From NCBI RefSeq assembly GCF_002217395.1, contig NZ_MUHD01000029.1, positions 62,001-126,000 on the forward strand: a DNA stretch of 64,000 nt, in the 5' to 3' direction. This document shows positions 1 to 8,554 of this stretch, piece by piece; position 1 is the stretch's first letter, and every line of letters begins with the position of its first letter. Source of the DNA: Flavobacterium plurextorum. Its GTDB lineage: Bacteria > Bacteroidota > Bacteroidia > Flavobacteriales > Flavobacteriaceae. The translations under genes were made by a program, and so were the position numbers. The notes below the pieces were generated by a model. It searched no databases. It was given only the letters and a program-made list of their open reading frames with translations, and had not been told where the DNA came from.

Positions 1-1
1 G

Positions 2-301
2 GCGGCAAAATTATATTTGAAAGAATCACAAGGAACTCCTGTTGATTGGGAAGTTGAGTTTACGCAGTATATGAAACGAGGAATTGCAGTATTTACGACT
101 TATGTACAAGAATGGTACACCGGAAATCTGCAGACTTTATTTTTTCATCAGCCGGAAAATCCTGAAGTAAAAGAAAAAATATGCGCTGTTTTGGCTGGTT
201 ATGTCTGGAACGAAGAAAATTCGTTTGTTAAAAAGCATGATCACGTAATTGCAAACATGGCATATTTGCTAAATATGCAAAAAGAACAAAGCTCGGAATA
301 A
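2..301 (+). CDS. C-terminal fragment of a probable FAD/NAD(P)-dependent oxidoreductase (halogenase-like)
   Basis: The reading frame is open to the left window edge, so only the last ~99 residues are visible and the TTG at 17 need not be the start. The piece is soluble, rich in aromatic residues (YVQEWYTGNLQTLFFHQPEN) and has no membrane segment. It resembles the C-terminal helical region of flavobacterial flavin-dependent oxidoreductases of the tryptophan-halogenase-like group. The FAD-binding N-terminus lies outside the window, so this is recall of a family resemblance and cannot be confirmed. The gene converges on the symporter gene, and a shared bidirectional terminator separates them. Confidence 0.45.
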   Translation, partial: AAKLYLKESQGTPVDWEVEFTQYMKRGIAVFTTYVQEWYTGNLQTLFFHQPENPEVKEKICAVLAGYVWNEENSFVKKHDHVIANMAYLLNMQKEQSSE

Positions 302-336
302 TCTGGTTTTTTGGTTATTCCTATTGTTGCACTATA

Positions 337-375
337 ATAAAAAAGAGGATTCTAAATTTAGAATCCTCTTTTCTT
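337..375. terminator. Bidirectional intrinsic terminator
   Basis: A perfect 24-nt palindrome (345-368, arms gaggattctaaa/tttagaatcctc) is flanked by an A-run on the left and a T-rich run on the right. It can end both the + strand fragment gene and the minus-strand symporter gene that converge here. Confidence 0.8.
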
Positions 376-400
376 TTAAATACTATTTTGTAAAATTCTG

Positions 401-2086
401 CTACCAGAACTTCACATATAATGCTACAATAATCAATAATGTAATTACGATTAACACAGTAGTTTGTGGTTTAACTTTAAACATTTCAGAATCAATTTCA
501 AATGCTTTAGGGTTTACTTTAGGTCCAGCAAAACTGATTGCAATCATTGCCAGCATTGTAAAGAAGAATGATAATCCCATACAAATATGGAACGGAATTT
601 CGAATGCACCTTTTCCATTAGAATAAGCAGTATATAATAAGGTTTCATTTCCGAAAAGCATTGGAGCATATTCATTGAATAAAACAGACAATACAAATCC
701 TAAAATTACACCTACAATTGCTGCAGTTCCAGTTGTTCTTTTCCAGAACATTCCAAGGAAGAACATCGCAAAAACTCCAGGACTAATAAAGCCGGTATAT
801 TTTTGAATGTAAGTAAATCCACCAACACCGCCAATTCCTAATATGTCATTCCACGTAAATAATACGGCTAAAAGCATAGCAGCAAAAACAGCATATCTTC
901 CGATATTTACTTGGTGTCTGTCACTTGCATTTTTTTGAATGTATTTTTTATGAACGTCTAAAGTATAGATTGTCGAAATACTATTTACTTTACCAGCTAA
1001 TGATGCTACGATAGCAGCAGTTAATGCAGCAACAGATAATCCTTTTAAACCTGTTGGAAGGAAAGTTAACATCGCCGAGTAAGCTCCGTCTTTTCCGCCG
1101 ATCAATTGTGGTAAACCACCATTTTGGTATAAAACATAAGCAGCAATACCAGGCAGCATAACGATAAGAGGCATTAATAATTTTAAGAATCCTGCAAACA
1201 AAATACCATTACGCGCAGTTTGTAAATCGGCACCTAAAGCTCTTTGTGTGATATATTGGTTACATCCCCAATAGTTAAGGTTGATAATCCAGATACCTGC
1301 TAAGTAAGACATTAAACCAGGGAAAGTTAAATATTTATCAATTTCAAGTTGAGATGAAGAAGCAGTAGGTCTGTCAATTATCATTTTGAAATGTTCAGGT
1401 GCTTTTTCCATTAATAGATTGAAACCTGCAAGAGCATCCTTTCCAAAACCAAAATGATCAGATACTACAGTCAAAGCGATATAAGTCGTAACTAAACCTC
1501 CAATGATTAAAACCGCTACCTGAATTACATCGGTATAAGCAACAACTTTCATTCCTCCTAAAGAGATAATTAATGCAAAAACAGCTAAACCTATCATAAT
1601 TGCATGAAGATATTCTCCGCCTGCAAGACCATTAATAGCAACTGCTCCTAAATATAGAATAGATGTAAGGTTTACAAATACATATAAAAACAACCAAAAA
1701 ACCGCCATGATTAAAGCCGTAGATTCATTGTAACGTGTTTTTAAGAACTGAGGCATCGTGTAAATCTTATTTTTAAGATATACTGGAATAAACCAAACTG
1801 CAACAATAATCAACGCAATAGCAGCAATCCATTCATAAGCAGCAACTGCGATTCCTAAAAAGAAACCTTCACCGCTCATTCCGATAAATTGTTCAGCCGA
1901 AATGTTTGATGCAATTAATGAAGCTCCAATTGCCCACCATGTAAGTGTTCCTTCGGCAAGGAAATAAGCCTTGGCATCGTGTTCGTTTTTTTCGCGTTTG
2001 CGATAAATCGTATATCCATAGATAGATACTACGAGAAAATAGATAATAAATACTGCATAATCTGCAATAGTGAGGTTCTGGTTCAT
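401..2086 (-). CDS. Sodium/sugar symporter, SSS (SGLT) family
   Basis: 561 residues with about 14 hydrophobic segments, an inner-membrane Na+-coupled solute carrier. SGLT landmarks are ISAEQFIGMSGEGFF early in the protein and WGCNQYITQRALGA near the middle, both close to sugar-transporting members such as vSGLT. It lies downstream of galM-galK-galT on the same strand but after a 238-bp gap with its own promoter candidate (TAAATTTG on the minus strand, 2203-2210). Context favours galactose uptake. L-arabinose is also possible, because Bacteroidota arabinose loci use SSS carriers and the upstream region has a near match to the ara operator motif. The family is certain; the substrate is inferred. 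Confidence 0.9.
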   Translation of the reverse strand: MNQNLTIADYAVFIIYFLVVSIYGYTIYRKREKNEHDAKAYFLAEGTLTWWAIGASLIASNISAEQFIGMSGEGFFLGIAVAAYEWIAAIALIIVAVWFIPVYLKNKIYTMPQFLKTRYNESTALIMAVFWLFLYVFVNLTSILYLGAVAINGLAGGEYLHAIMIGLAVFALIISLGGMKVVAYTDVIQVAVLIIGGLVTTYIALTVVSDHFGFGKDALAGFNLLMEKAPEHFKMIIDRPTASSSQLEIDKYLTFPGLMSYLAGIWIINLNYWGCNQYITQRALGADLQTARNGILFAGFLKLLMPLIVMLPGIAAYVLYQNGGLPQLIGGKDGAYSAMLTFLPTGLKGLSVAALTAAIVASLAGKVNSISTIYTLDVHKKYIQKNASDRHQVNIGRYAVFAAMLLAVLFTWNDILGIGGVGGFTYIQKYTGFISPGVFAMFFLGMFWKRTTGTAAIVGVILGFVLSVLFNEYAPMLFGNETLLYTAYSNGKGAFEIPFHICMGLSFFFTMLAMIAISFAGPKVNPKAFEIDSEMFKVKPQTTVLIVITLLIIVALYVKFW

Positions 2087-2202
2087 TGATAATGGTATAT
2101 TAGATAATTAGTATAGCGATTGTTTTTTGTGGTTTAATTTGTTTAAAAAATGAAAAATGTGTTTTTATTCTGTTATTTTTTTATTAAAACAAGAACGGAA
2201 GC

Positions 2203-2265
2203 CAAATTTAAAATAAAAAGTTATAAATCTATCATTGTAAATGTATTATTTACATTTATAAATAA
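2203..2265 (-). promoter_or_regulatory. Upstream region of the symporter: promoter and operator-like motif
   Basis: On the minus strand a TAAATTTG box (2203-2210) fits the Bacteroidota -7 consensus TAnnTTTG; no good -33 TTTG is seen. Further upstream, TACATTTATAAATAA (2251-2265) differs at one base from the start of the araB operator region (TACACTTATAAATA). This hints at AraR binding, but it is weak evidence in AT-rich DNA. Confidence 0.35.
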
Positions 2266-2324
2266 ATTATTATGTTAAATTTTCGATTCAGAACTTATTT
2301 TGCAAGAAAAATTCAGCTAAATTT

Positions 2325-3374
2325 TTATTTTGTTTTGTAATGAACGTCTGGTTGTTGTCTTAAAATTTCAGCACTTTTCTCTGGTGTAATGTCTCTTTGC
2401 GATTCTCCCATCATTTCATAACCAACCATGAATTTTTTTACAGTTGCAGAACGAAGCAGCGGCGGATAAAAATGCATATGAAAATGCCATTCAGGATGAT
2501 CTAAATTATCTGTTGGAGCTTGATGAATTCCTGAAGAATAAGGGAACGATGTGCTGAATAAATTATCGTACTTAATAGTCAGCTGTTTTAAAATTTCGGC
2601 ATAAGCAGTAACTTCTTCGGCATTAAAATCCGTGATTTTGCTAATTGGGTTTTTGCTCACAATCATAGTCTCATAAGGCCAGATTGCCCAAAACGGAACT
2701 AATGCAACAAAATGTTCGTTCTCGATTACTATTCGGCTTCCAACTCTTAATTCAGCCTTAACATAATCCTCAAGCAGTGTTCTTTGATTTTTGTCGTAAT
2801 AAGACTTTAAGCTTTTGTGTGTTTTTTCAACCTGAGTCGGCAATGATGACTGTGCCCAGATTTGTCCATGAGGATGCGGGTTGCTGCACCCCATAATACT
2901 TCCTTTATTTTCAAAAATCTGAACGTGGTTAATGTATTTAATGCTTCCTAAATCAGCATATTCTTTCTGCCAAGTTTTAATAATGTTTTCAATATCGGCA
3001 ACTTCCATTTCAGGAAGCGTTAAGTCGTGTCTTGGTGAAAAACAAACCACTCTCGAAATTCCTTGTTCAGGTTCTGCCTTAAAAAAGGTATGTTTAATAT
3101 CTTCTTCAAAAATAATTTCATCTTGTTTTAAAGCGGCAAAATCATTGTCGAATACAAAACTGCTTTTGTACGCAGGATTGCTTACTCCGTTTGCACGAAC
3201 ATTTCCAGGACATAAATAACAAGTTGAATCGTGTTTAGGAAGTGTCTCAGTCGAAATGGTTTCGTTTTGACCCTGCCAAGGGCGTTTTGCACGATGAGGT
3301 GAAACTAAAACCCATTCATTGAGTAAAGGATTAAAACGTCTGTGAGGATCTTCGTTAATGTCAAAATTTTTCAT
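2325..3374 (-). CDS. galT: Galactose-1-phosphate uridylyltransferase
   Basis: 349 residues, the usual length. Second Leloir step: exchanges UMP between UDP-glucose and galactose-1-phosphate in the cytoplasm. The active-site motif HPHGQ is at 167-171 (nucleophilic His in HPH), and the structural metal ligands CYLC (52-55) and His116 are present. The N-terminal FNPLLNEWVLVSPHRAKRPW is typical of the family. It follows galK by 16 bp on the same strand, so the two are almost certainly co-transcribed with galM. The chosen ATG matches the family's N-terminus. Confidence 0.97.
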   Translation of the reverse strand: MKNFDINEDPHRRFNPLLNEWVLVSPHRAKRPWQGQNETISTETLPKHDSTCYLCPGNVRANGVSNPAYKSSFVFDNDFAALKQDEIIFEEDIKHTFFKAEPEQGISRVVCFSPRHDLTLPEMEVADIENIIKTWQKEYADLGSIKYINHVQIFENKGSIMGCSNPHPHGQIWAQSSLPTQVEKTHKSLKSYYDKNQRTLLEDYVKAELRVGSRIVIENEHFVALVPFWAIWPYETMIVSKNPISKITDFNAEEVTAYAEILKQLTIKYDNLFSTSFPYSSGIHQAPTDNLDHPEWHFHMHFYPPLLRSATVKKFMVGYEMMGESQRDITPEKSAEILRQQPDVHYKTK

Positions 3375-3390
3375 TGTGTTGGTGTGGTAT

Positions 3391-4551
3391 TTAAAGTAAT
3401 GTTGTTCCGTTTGAGATTTTTACGTCGTAAAATTTTAATTCAATCCCAAATGTATTTAAATAAAGATTCGAAAACTTACTATTCACCTCATTTTCATGAC
3501 CTTTTTTAATTAAATTAATGGTGCATCCGCCAAAACCGCCGCCCATTAAGCGAGAACCAATTATATTATTGTCAGCTTTTGCCGTATCAACAAGCATATC
3601 TAATTCGGCACAGCTTACTTCATATTCTTGAGATAAACCATAATGTGTTTCAAAAAGCAATTGTCCTAATTCTTCTATATTACCTTTGTCCAGCGCTTCG
3701 CAGGCTTTTATAACGCGATTAATTTCTTTTACGACATAATGAACTCTTTTAAAAACAGTTTCATTCATTTTGTCCTGAATACTTAAAAGTTGTTCTTCGG
3801 TACAATTTCTAAAACTTTTTACTTCAGGAAAATGACTTTTAATTATTGACAATCCTTGCTCACACTCTATTCTGCGTGTATTATATTCAGATGTAAAAAG
3901 AGAATGTTTAACATTGCTGTCAAATAAAACCAAAGAGTAATCTTTAAAATCAGCATTATGATAATGATAATCTAATGTGTTGCAGTCTAATTGAATAACT
4001 TTGTTTTCAAGACCAAGTACACTTGAAAACTGATCCATTATACCACAATTAATTCCCACCCAGTGTTCAGCTTTTTGTCCTAATAATGCTATGTCTACTT
4101 TTTCAATTTTTAAATCGAAAAGCTGTTTAATTCCGAAAATCATTCCACATTCTAAAGCTGCAGATGATGATAATCCTGAACCAACAGGGATATTACTGCT
4201 GAAAGCACAGTTAAAACCTTCAAATGAAAAGCCATTATCCTGCAGCTGTTTAATAACGCCTCGAATATAATTTGTCCAGACAATGTCGTTTAATTTTACT
4301 TCCTGAGTTAAATCAATTTCAAATTCCTCGTTTAAGTCGATGGCAATTATTTTTGATTTTTTGGAATTGTTTTTTTCCAAAGCAAAGCAAATTACTTTGT
4401 CAATTGCAGCAGGTAAAACATAACCATCATTATAGTCAATATGTTCGCCGATAATGTTGATTCTTCCTGGAGAAAGCACTATTTTTTCTGGTTTAGCCCC
4501 AAAAGATTTTTCAAAAAAAGCAGTGGTGTTTTGTATTAAAATGTCATTCAT
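3391..4551 (-). CDS. galK: Galactokinase
   Basis: 386 residues, GHMP kinase family; phosphorylates alpha-D-galactose with ATP. Landmarks in order: the galactokinase signature region SPGRINIIGEHIDYNDGYV near residue 27, the ATP-binding loop VGSGLSSSAALECG near residue 125, and the C-terminal GHMP motif MGGGFGGCTINL near residue 345. It starts 24 bp after galM ends and is followed by galT after 16 bp, a tight galM-galK-galT operon. No anomalies seen. Confidence 0.97.
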   Translation of the reverse strand: MNDILIQNTTAFFEKSFGAKPEKIVLSPGRINIIGEHIDYNDGYVLPAAIDKVICFALEKNNSKKSKIIAIDLNEEFEIDLTQEVKLNDIVWTNYIRGVIKQLQDNGFSFEGFNCAFSSNIPVGSGLSSSAALECGMIFGIKQLFDLKIEKVDIALLGQKAEHWVGINCGIMDQFSSVLGLENKVIQLDCNTLDYHYHNADFKDYSLVLFDSNVKHSLFTSEYNTRRIECEQGLSIIKSHFPEVKSFRNCTEEQLLSIQDKMNETVFKRVHYVVKEINRVIKACEALDKGNIEELGQLLFETHYGLSQEYEVSCAELDMLVDTAKADNNIIGSRLMGGGFGGCTINLIKKGHENEVNSKFSNLYLNTFGIELKFYDVKISNGTTLL

Positions 4552-4575
4552 TATAATGTAATTGGTTTACCGTTT

Positions 4576-5631
4576 TTAGTTCAAAATTTCAAATTTATAA
4601 ACGGTTTCTTGATTATATATTTCACCTTTCCTTAAAACCGAATTAGGAAAATGTGCTTGGTTGGGGGCATCTGGAAAATTTTGAGTCTCAAAGCAAATAC
4701 CACTTGTTTTATGGTAAACAGCTTCGTTTTTTCCTTTTAAAATGTCAAAACAATTACCGCCTACATATATATGTACACTTGGCTGATTTGTATAAACGCT
4801 CATTTTTAGATTGTTTTTTGAACTAAATAAAGATGCTGAGGGATTATTGGTTTGATTGATAACAAAAGAATTATCGATTGAAGCCGGGCATTTTTTTTCA
4901 CTTCTAAAATCAAATTCATGATTATTAAGATCAATAAATTTTCCAGTTGGAATATTCTCTTGGTCAGTTTCCAGCATTTTTTCGGCAGCAATAAAAACTT
5001 TTTGATCCAGAACACTGCCATCGTGACCATCTAGATTAAAATAACTATGATGCGTTAAATTTATAACAGTATCTTCTGTAGAAATTGCTTTATAATTTAA
5101 TTTCAGCTCATTATTTTCTGTAAGCGTGTAAGTTAAGTCAACTTGTAATTCTCCGGGATAATTTTCATCAAGATCTTCACTTAAAAGACTAAATGTTATC
5201 GACGGATTTTCATTAGAAGTTTGACTGGTAACATTCCATATTTTTTTTCCAAAACCAATATTTCCACCATGTAAAGAGTTTCCGTTATTGTTTTTTGTTA
5301 ATTGATATGTTTTTCCATTTAAAGAAAAAAGTCCTTTATGAATTCGTCCCGCATAACGGCCAACCGTTGTTCCAAAATAAGGAGCACTTGGTAAATTATA
5401 AGATTCTAAATAAGACTTTGGAGAGTCAAATCCCAAAACAACATCAACAATCTCGCCTTCAGAAATTGGAATCTGAAGAGAACTTACAGTTGCACCATAA
5501 TTTAAAATCTCAACCTTCATTCCGTTTTTATTTGATAATTCGAAAGAACGAATTTTTTCGATCTCTGGTCCAAAATCAGAAAAATCGGCACTAGAAGTTT
5601 CTTTACTATGTGATTTGTTTATTGTTTTCAT
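4576..5631 (-). CDS. galM: Aldose 1-epimerase (galactose mutarotase), cytoplasmic
   Basis: 351 residues, interconverting beta and alpha anomers of galactose to supply galactokinase. Family features are the early NYGATVSSLQIP and FGTTVGRYAGRI stretches, the catalytic-His region NLTHHSYFNLDGH, and the C-terminal GICFETQNFPDAPNQ (Glu base). There is no signal peptide, unlike the second mutarotase in the arabinose locus, so this is the intracellular form. It is the first gene of the gal operon, 102 bp from the divergent GntR-type regulator. Confidence 0.93.
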   Translation of the reverse strand: MKTINKSHSKETSSADFSDFGPEIEKIRSFELSNKNGMKVEILNYGATVSSLQIPISEGEIVDVVLGFDSPKSYLESYNLPSAPYFGTTVGRYAGRIHKGLFSLNGKTYQLTKNNNGNSLHGGNIGFGKKIWNVTSQTSNENPSITFSLLSEDLDENYPGELQVDLTYTLTENNELKLNYKAISTEDTVINLTHHSYFNLDGHDGSVLDQKVFIAAEKMLETDQENIPTGKFIDLNNHEFDFRSEKKCPASIDNSFVINQTNNPSASLFSSKNNLKMSVYTNQPSVHIYVGGNCFDILKGKNEAVYHKTSGICFETQNFPDAPNQAHFPNSVLRKGEIYNQETVYKFEILN

Positions 5632-5684
5632 TAAAATTTTAGAAAAATGAAAGTCAAAAATAAAAACATTCTTTATTTTTGCAT

Positions 5685-5700
5685 ACCGGTACCTACCAGT
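5685..5700. promoter_or_regulatory. Operator-like inverted repeat between galM and its divergent regulator
   Basis: ACCGGTA-CC-TACCAGT forms a 7-bp inverted repeat with one mismatch. It is the only GC-rich symmetric element in the 102-bp divergent intergenic region. The size and near-symmetry fit a GntR-family dimer site controlling both galM and the regulator. Binding is inferred. Confidence 0.5.
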
Positions 5701-5733
5701 TTTTGTGTAAATTTTTAAAGATCTTTATTTTAT

Positions 5734-6732
5734 ATGAACATTATTTCGATTCAAAACAACATTGGTCTGCCAAAATATAAGCAGATTATTCTTTCAATTG
5801 AAAAAGCAATTGAAGACGAAAAACTGGTTAAAGGTGACAGGCTGCCTTCTGTAAATAAAGTTTGTCTGGCATTTTCATTATCCCGAGATACCGTTTTGTT
5901 AGGATATGAAGAACTCAAAAAAAGAGGTATTATTTATGCTATTCCTGGAAAAGGATACTACGTTAAGAGTGTAGAAATCACGATTAAGCAGAAGATTTTT
6001 TTGTTGTTTGATGAATTGAATATTTTCAAGGAAGATATCTACAACTCCTTTTTAAACAATATTGGAAAAAATGTTCAGGTGGATATTTACTTTCATCATT
6101 TTAATAATGTTGTTTTTCAGAAATTGATTAATGACAGCAATGGGAATTATACGAAATACATTTTAATGCCAACAAATTTAAAAGATATAGTTGGTTCTAT
6201 AAAAACCCTACCAGTGGGTGATGTTATTATACTGGATCAGACAAACGCAGACTTAAAATCGTATCCTGCAATTTATCAGAATCATCAAAAGGATATTTTT
6301 GAAGGATTAGAGAGGGGAAAAGAACGTTTGGCTAAATATCAGAAATTGATTTTGATTTTTCCAGGTTTCCGAGAACCAATAGGAATGAAAATGGGTTTTG
6401 AAGATTTTTGTACGGCACATAATTTTGAATCTGAAGTTATTGCCGAATTTACAAATAGAAAGATAAATGCAGGAGATTTGTACATTATACCTAATGATCG
6501 TGATTTGGTTCGGGTAATAGAAAGCGCCAGAGATCAAAATTTAAAACTGGGAACAGACTTCGGAATTATTTCTTATAATGAAACTCCTTTGAAAAAAGTT
6601 GTAGCCAGCGGAATTACAACAATCTCTACTCATTTTGAAGCGATGGGAAAAATTTTGGCAGAAATGGTCTTGAAAGGAAAAAAGGAGCAAATCGAAAACA
6701 AGTCCTCTTTAATAATGCGAAATTCTTTGTAG
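5734..6732 (+). CDS. GntR-family transcriptional regulator with LacI-like sensor domain
   Basis: 332 residues. N-terminal winged helix of GntR type at about residues 10-75 (YKQIILSIEKAIEDEKL, RLPSVNKVCLAFSLSRDTV, then GKGYYVKS). The rest (about 80-320) has the alternating pattern of a periplasmic-binding-protein/LacI sugar-sensor fold, ending GITTISTHFEAMGKILAEMVL. Such hybrids are common sugar-responsive repressors in Bacteroidota. Divergent orientation to galM-galK-galT makes it the likely galactose-locus regulator. The ligand is inferred from context. Confidence 0.85.
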   Translation: MNIISIQNNIGLPKYKQIILSIEKAIEDEKLVKGDRLPSVNKVCLAFSLSRDTVLLGYEELKKRGIIYAIPGKGYYVKSVEITIKQKIFLLFDELNIFKEDIYNSFLNNIGKNVQVDIYFHHFNNVVFQKLINDSNGNYTKYILMPTNLKDIVGSIKTLPVGDVIILDQTNADLKSYPAIYQNHQKDIFEGLERGKERLAKYQKLILIFPGFREPIGMKMGFEDFCTAHNFESEVIAEFTNRKINAGDLYIIPNDRDLVRVIESARDQNLKLGTDFGIISYNETPLKKVVASGITTISTHFEAMGKILAEMVLKGKKEQIENKSSLIMRNSL

Positions 6733-7031
6733 TAACTTATTAATGAATTTAACGTGTAGTTATTCATTGTATAGTTAAATCCTTCATTTGATTAAAAACT
6801 CTTTTATTAATTAATAAAAAAAATAAAGATGTTATTTTTTGTTTTTGAAGAATTATTTTGCTTACATTTGCAAATGTAAATTTTACACTTATTAATGTTT
6901 TAGCAGTTAGTGTTCATAATAACAGCTAAATACAAAGGTTAAAAGATAATAATTTTGTTTATTTTTTTTAATAGTAGTTTTATTGAAGAAAAAACCCTGA
7001 AAATTGTGGAATTTCAGGGTTTTGTTTTTTT
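6733..7031. other. Gene-free stretch with a promoter and terminator but no ORF between them
   Basis: No credible ORF. It contains a perfect 18-bp palindrome TTACATTTGCAAATGTAA (6862-6879) overlapping a consensus -7 box TACATTTG (6863-6870), then TACACTTAT (6884-6892). An intrinsic terminator follows at 6994-7030. The intervening ~115 nt could be a short non-coding transcript or the leader remnant of a lost operon. Confidence 0.45.
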
Positions 7032-7033
7032 TT
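6994..7033 (+). terminator. Intrinsic terminator downstream of araR and the orphan promoter
   Basis: Stem accctgaaa (6994-7002) with tttcagggt (7012-7020) followed by a run of T. The A-rich left flank also allows it to end minus-strand transcription from araR. Confidence 0.7.
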
Positions 7034-7721
7034 ATAAATTCAGAACGAAATCATTAAGTAATTTCTCTTCGTATTTTTCTTTATTAAAAGTGTACAAATA
7101 CGATCCTTTTCTGGACGACTGCATGTCTTTCTCTTCAAGTTTATTTAAAATCTCAAGAGAGTTTATTTTACTAATGAAATTTCTTTTGTCTAATTCCTTA
7201 CTTAAAATAGCTTCATATAATTCTAAAAGCTGACGCATGGTGAATTTTTCTGGAAGCAATTCAAAACCAATTGGTTTTATCGAAGTTTTATATCGCAGTC
7301 TTTTTATCGCATTTTGAACCATTTCGTTGTGGTCAAAAATTAAATTTGGTGCATCGTTAATTGGGAACCATTCGGCATGATAATTTTTAATTAGTTCAGC
7401 ATTATGGTTTTCGATATTAATCAAGGCAAAATAAGAAACTGAAATGGTTCTTTCGACAGGATCACGATCAATTTCGCTGTAAGCATACAGCTGCTCCATA
7501 TAAATATCGTTTAAACCAGTGTACGTATTTAATATTCTAATAGCTGCATTATCTAAAACTTCATCACGTTTTAAAAACCCTCCAATCAAGGACCATTTTC
7601 CTTTTTCAGGTTCAAAATCTCTTTTGATTAAAAGTATTTTTAGACCTTCACTGTCGAATCCAAAAATAATACAATCTACCGCTAGTAAAACCTTATCGGC
7701 AGAGCTATAACTGTTTAGCAT
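7032..7721 (-). CDS. araR: Nudix-fold transcriptional regulator of arabinose use (AraR/NrtR type)
   Basis: 229 residues. Residues ~1-145 are a Nudix domain and ~155-225 a winged helix (FTMRQLLELYEAILSK to GSYLYTF) as in NrtR-family regulators. The Nudix box is degenerate: GGFLKRDEVLDNAAIRIL keeps the GG and one Glu, but the RE-x-x-E-E catalytic core reads RILNTY, so hydrolysis is unlikely and ligand binding is the probable role. In Bacteroides, a Nudix-fold AraR is known to regulate L-arabinose genes. The position upstream of araB-araD-araA supports that here. Confidence 0.85.
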   Translation of the reverse strand: MLNSYSSADKVLLAVDCIIFGFDSEGLKILLIKRDFEPEKGKWSLIGGFLKRDEVLDNAAIRILNTYTGLNDIYMEQLYAYSEIDRDPVERTISVSYFALINIENHNAELIKNYHAEWFPINDAPNLIFDHNEMVQNAIKRLRYKTSIKPIGFELLPEKFTMRQLLELYEAILSKELDKRNFISKINSLEILNKLEEKDMQSSRKGSYLYTFNKEKYEEKLLNDFVLNL

Positions 7722-7785
7722 ATTTAATAATTTATTGGTAAAGATATAAACTTCCTAAATTGTTTCATAACTTATTAATGTAACA

Positions 7786-7801
7786 TTTACACTTATGTAA
7801 A
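7786..7801. promoter_or_regulatory. Candidate AraR operator upstream of araR
   Basis: TTTACA-CTTA-TGTAAA is a 6-bp perfect inverted repeat 65 bp upstream of araR. It contains the nonamer TACACTTAT that also occurs at 6884 and at 8502 in the araB promoter. This placement would give autoregulation. Confidence 0.45.
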
Positions 7802-8497
7802 AATAGTACTAAAAGTATGAAATCACTATAATTTATTTTGGTATCTATAAATAGAATACAATTTCTCAATTTATTATTCTTTTTATTACCAAAATCAGGA
7901 TCAAAGGTAAAAACATTTTTAAAAGAGAATTCGTATCAAGATGGATATTTTATTTTTAAAAATTCAAACCGTCAAAAAAAGCTGCAAACCCCCAGTATTT
8001 ATTAGTTTTTTGTGGAATTTATAATTTTTAAACTTTTTATGAAAGCTGAATTAAAGTAAAAAAGCCGTTTGTTTAGGATAGTTTTCAAAAGCATAATTAC
8101 GAAATCTGTTTTTTGCAACCAGTTGTTTTAGAATTTTAATTTGTTTTTGAGACTATTTTTTATTTAAATTTACAAATGTCAAAGAAACACTTATTCAAGA
8201 TTTCAAGTGAAAAAAAGACAAAACTAAAAATGATCTCGATTGTAAAAAAGAAGAAATAGAAATCAATTTTTCTGTCTTTTTAGGTTTTGGTTTTAGAATA
8301 AAAGTAAGTTAAAAAAGAAAAAAATCGGATAAAATAGAGTTAGAAAAGCAGGTTGTGCTTTGCAGTTTTAGGTTTTAAGATGAGATAATCGCAATAGAAT
8401 AAATGTTATTTGAACGTTTATTTTGTCTTTTTCTTCTAAAGAACTGTTTTAGTGCAATATCCGTAAAAAAAGACTGTATCTTTTTTATTAAGTGTTT

Positions 8498-8531
8498 TTT
8501 GTACACTTATAAATATTTATAAGTATATTTG
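8498..8531 (+). promoter_or_regulatory. araB promoter with an operator palindrome between its boxes
   Basis: TTTG (8498-8501) and TATATTTG (8524-8531) are spaced 22 bp, matching the Bacteroidota consensus TTTG/TAnnTTTG. The spacer is almost filled by ACTTATAAATATTTATAAGT (8505-8524), a perfect 20-bp palindrome. A protein bound there would block RNA polymerase, so this is the best AraR operator candidate in the window. Confidence 0.7.
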
Positions 8532-8554
8532 TCACCATTAAAAATAAATTTCGA

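Larger units (their letters stand above)
7722..8554. other. Long AT-rich regulatory and intergenic region upstream of araB
   Basis: About 830 bp without a credible ORF. Near araR it holds TTTACA-CTTA-TGTAAA (7786-7801) including TACACTTAT (7788-7796), and a second ACTTAT 21 bp away. At the araB end it holds the promoter/operator at 8498-8531. The central 8.0-8.45 kb is A/T-rich with no recognised structure. Confidence 0.6.

Noticed and set aside
324..626. 100-residue + strand ORF
   Set aside because: Antisense to the 3' end of the symporter gene and running through its terminator; no independent coding signal.
6955..7233. 92-residue + strand ORF
   Set aside because: Antisense to araR and crossing its terminator; low-complexity Phe/Ser-rich translation.
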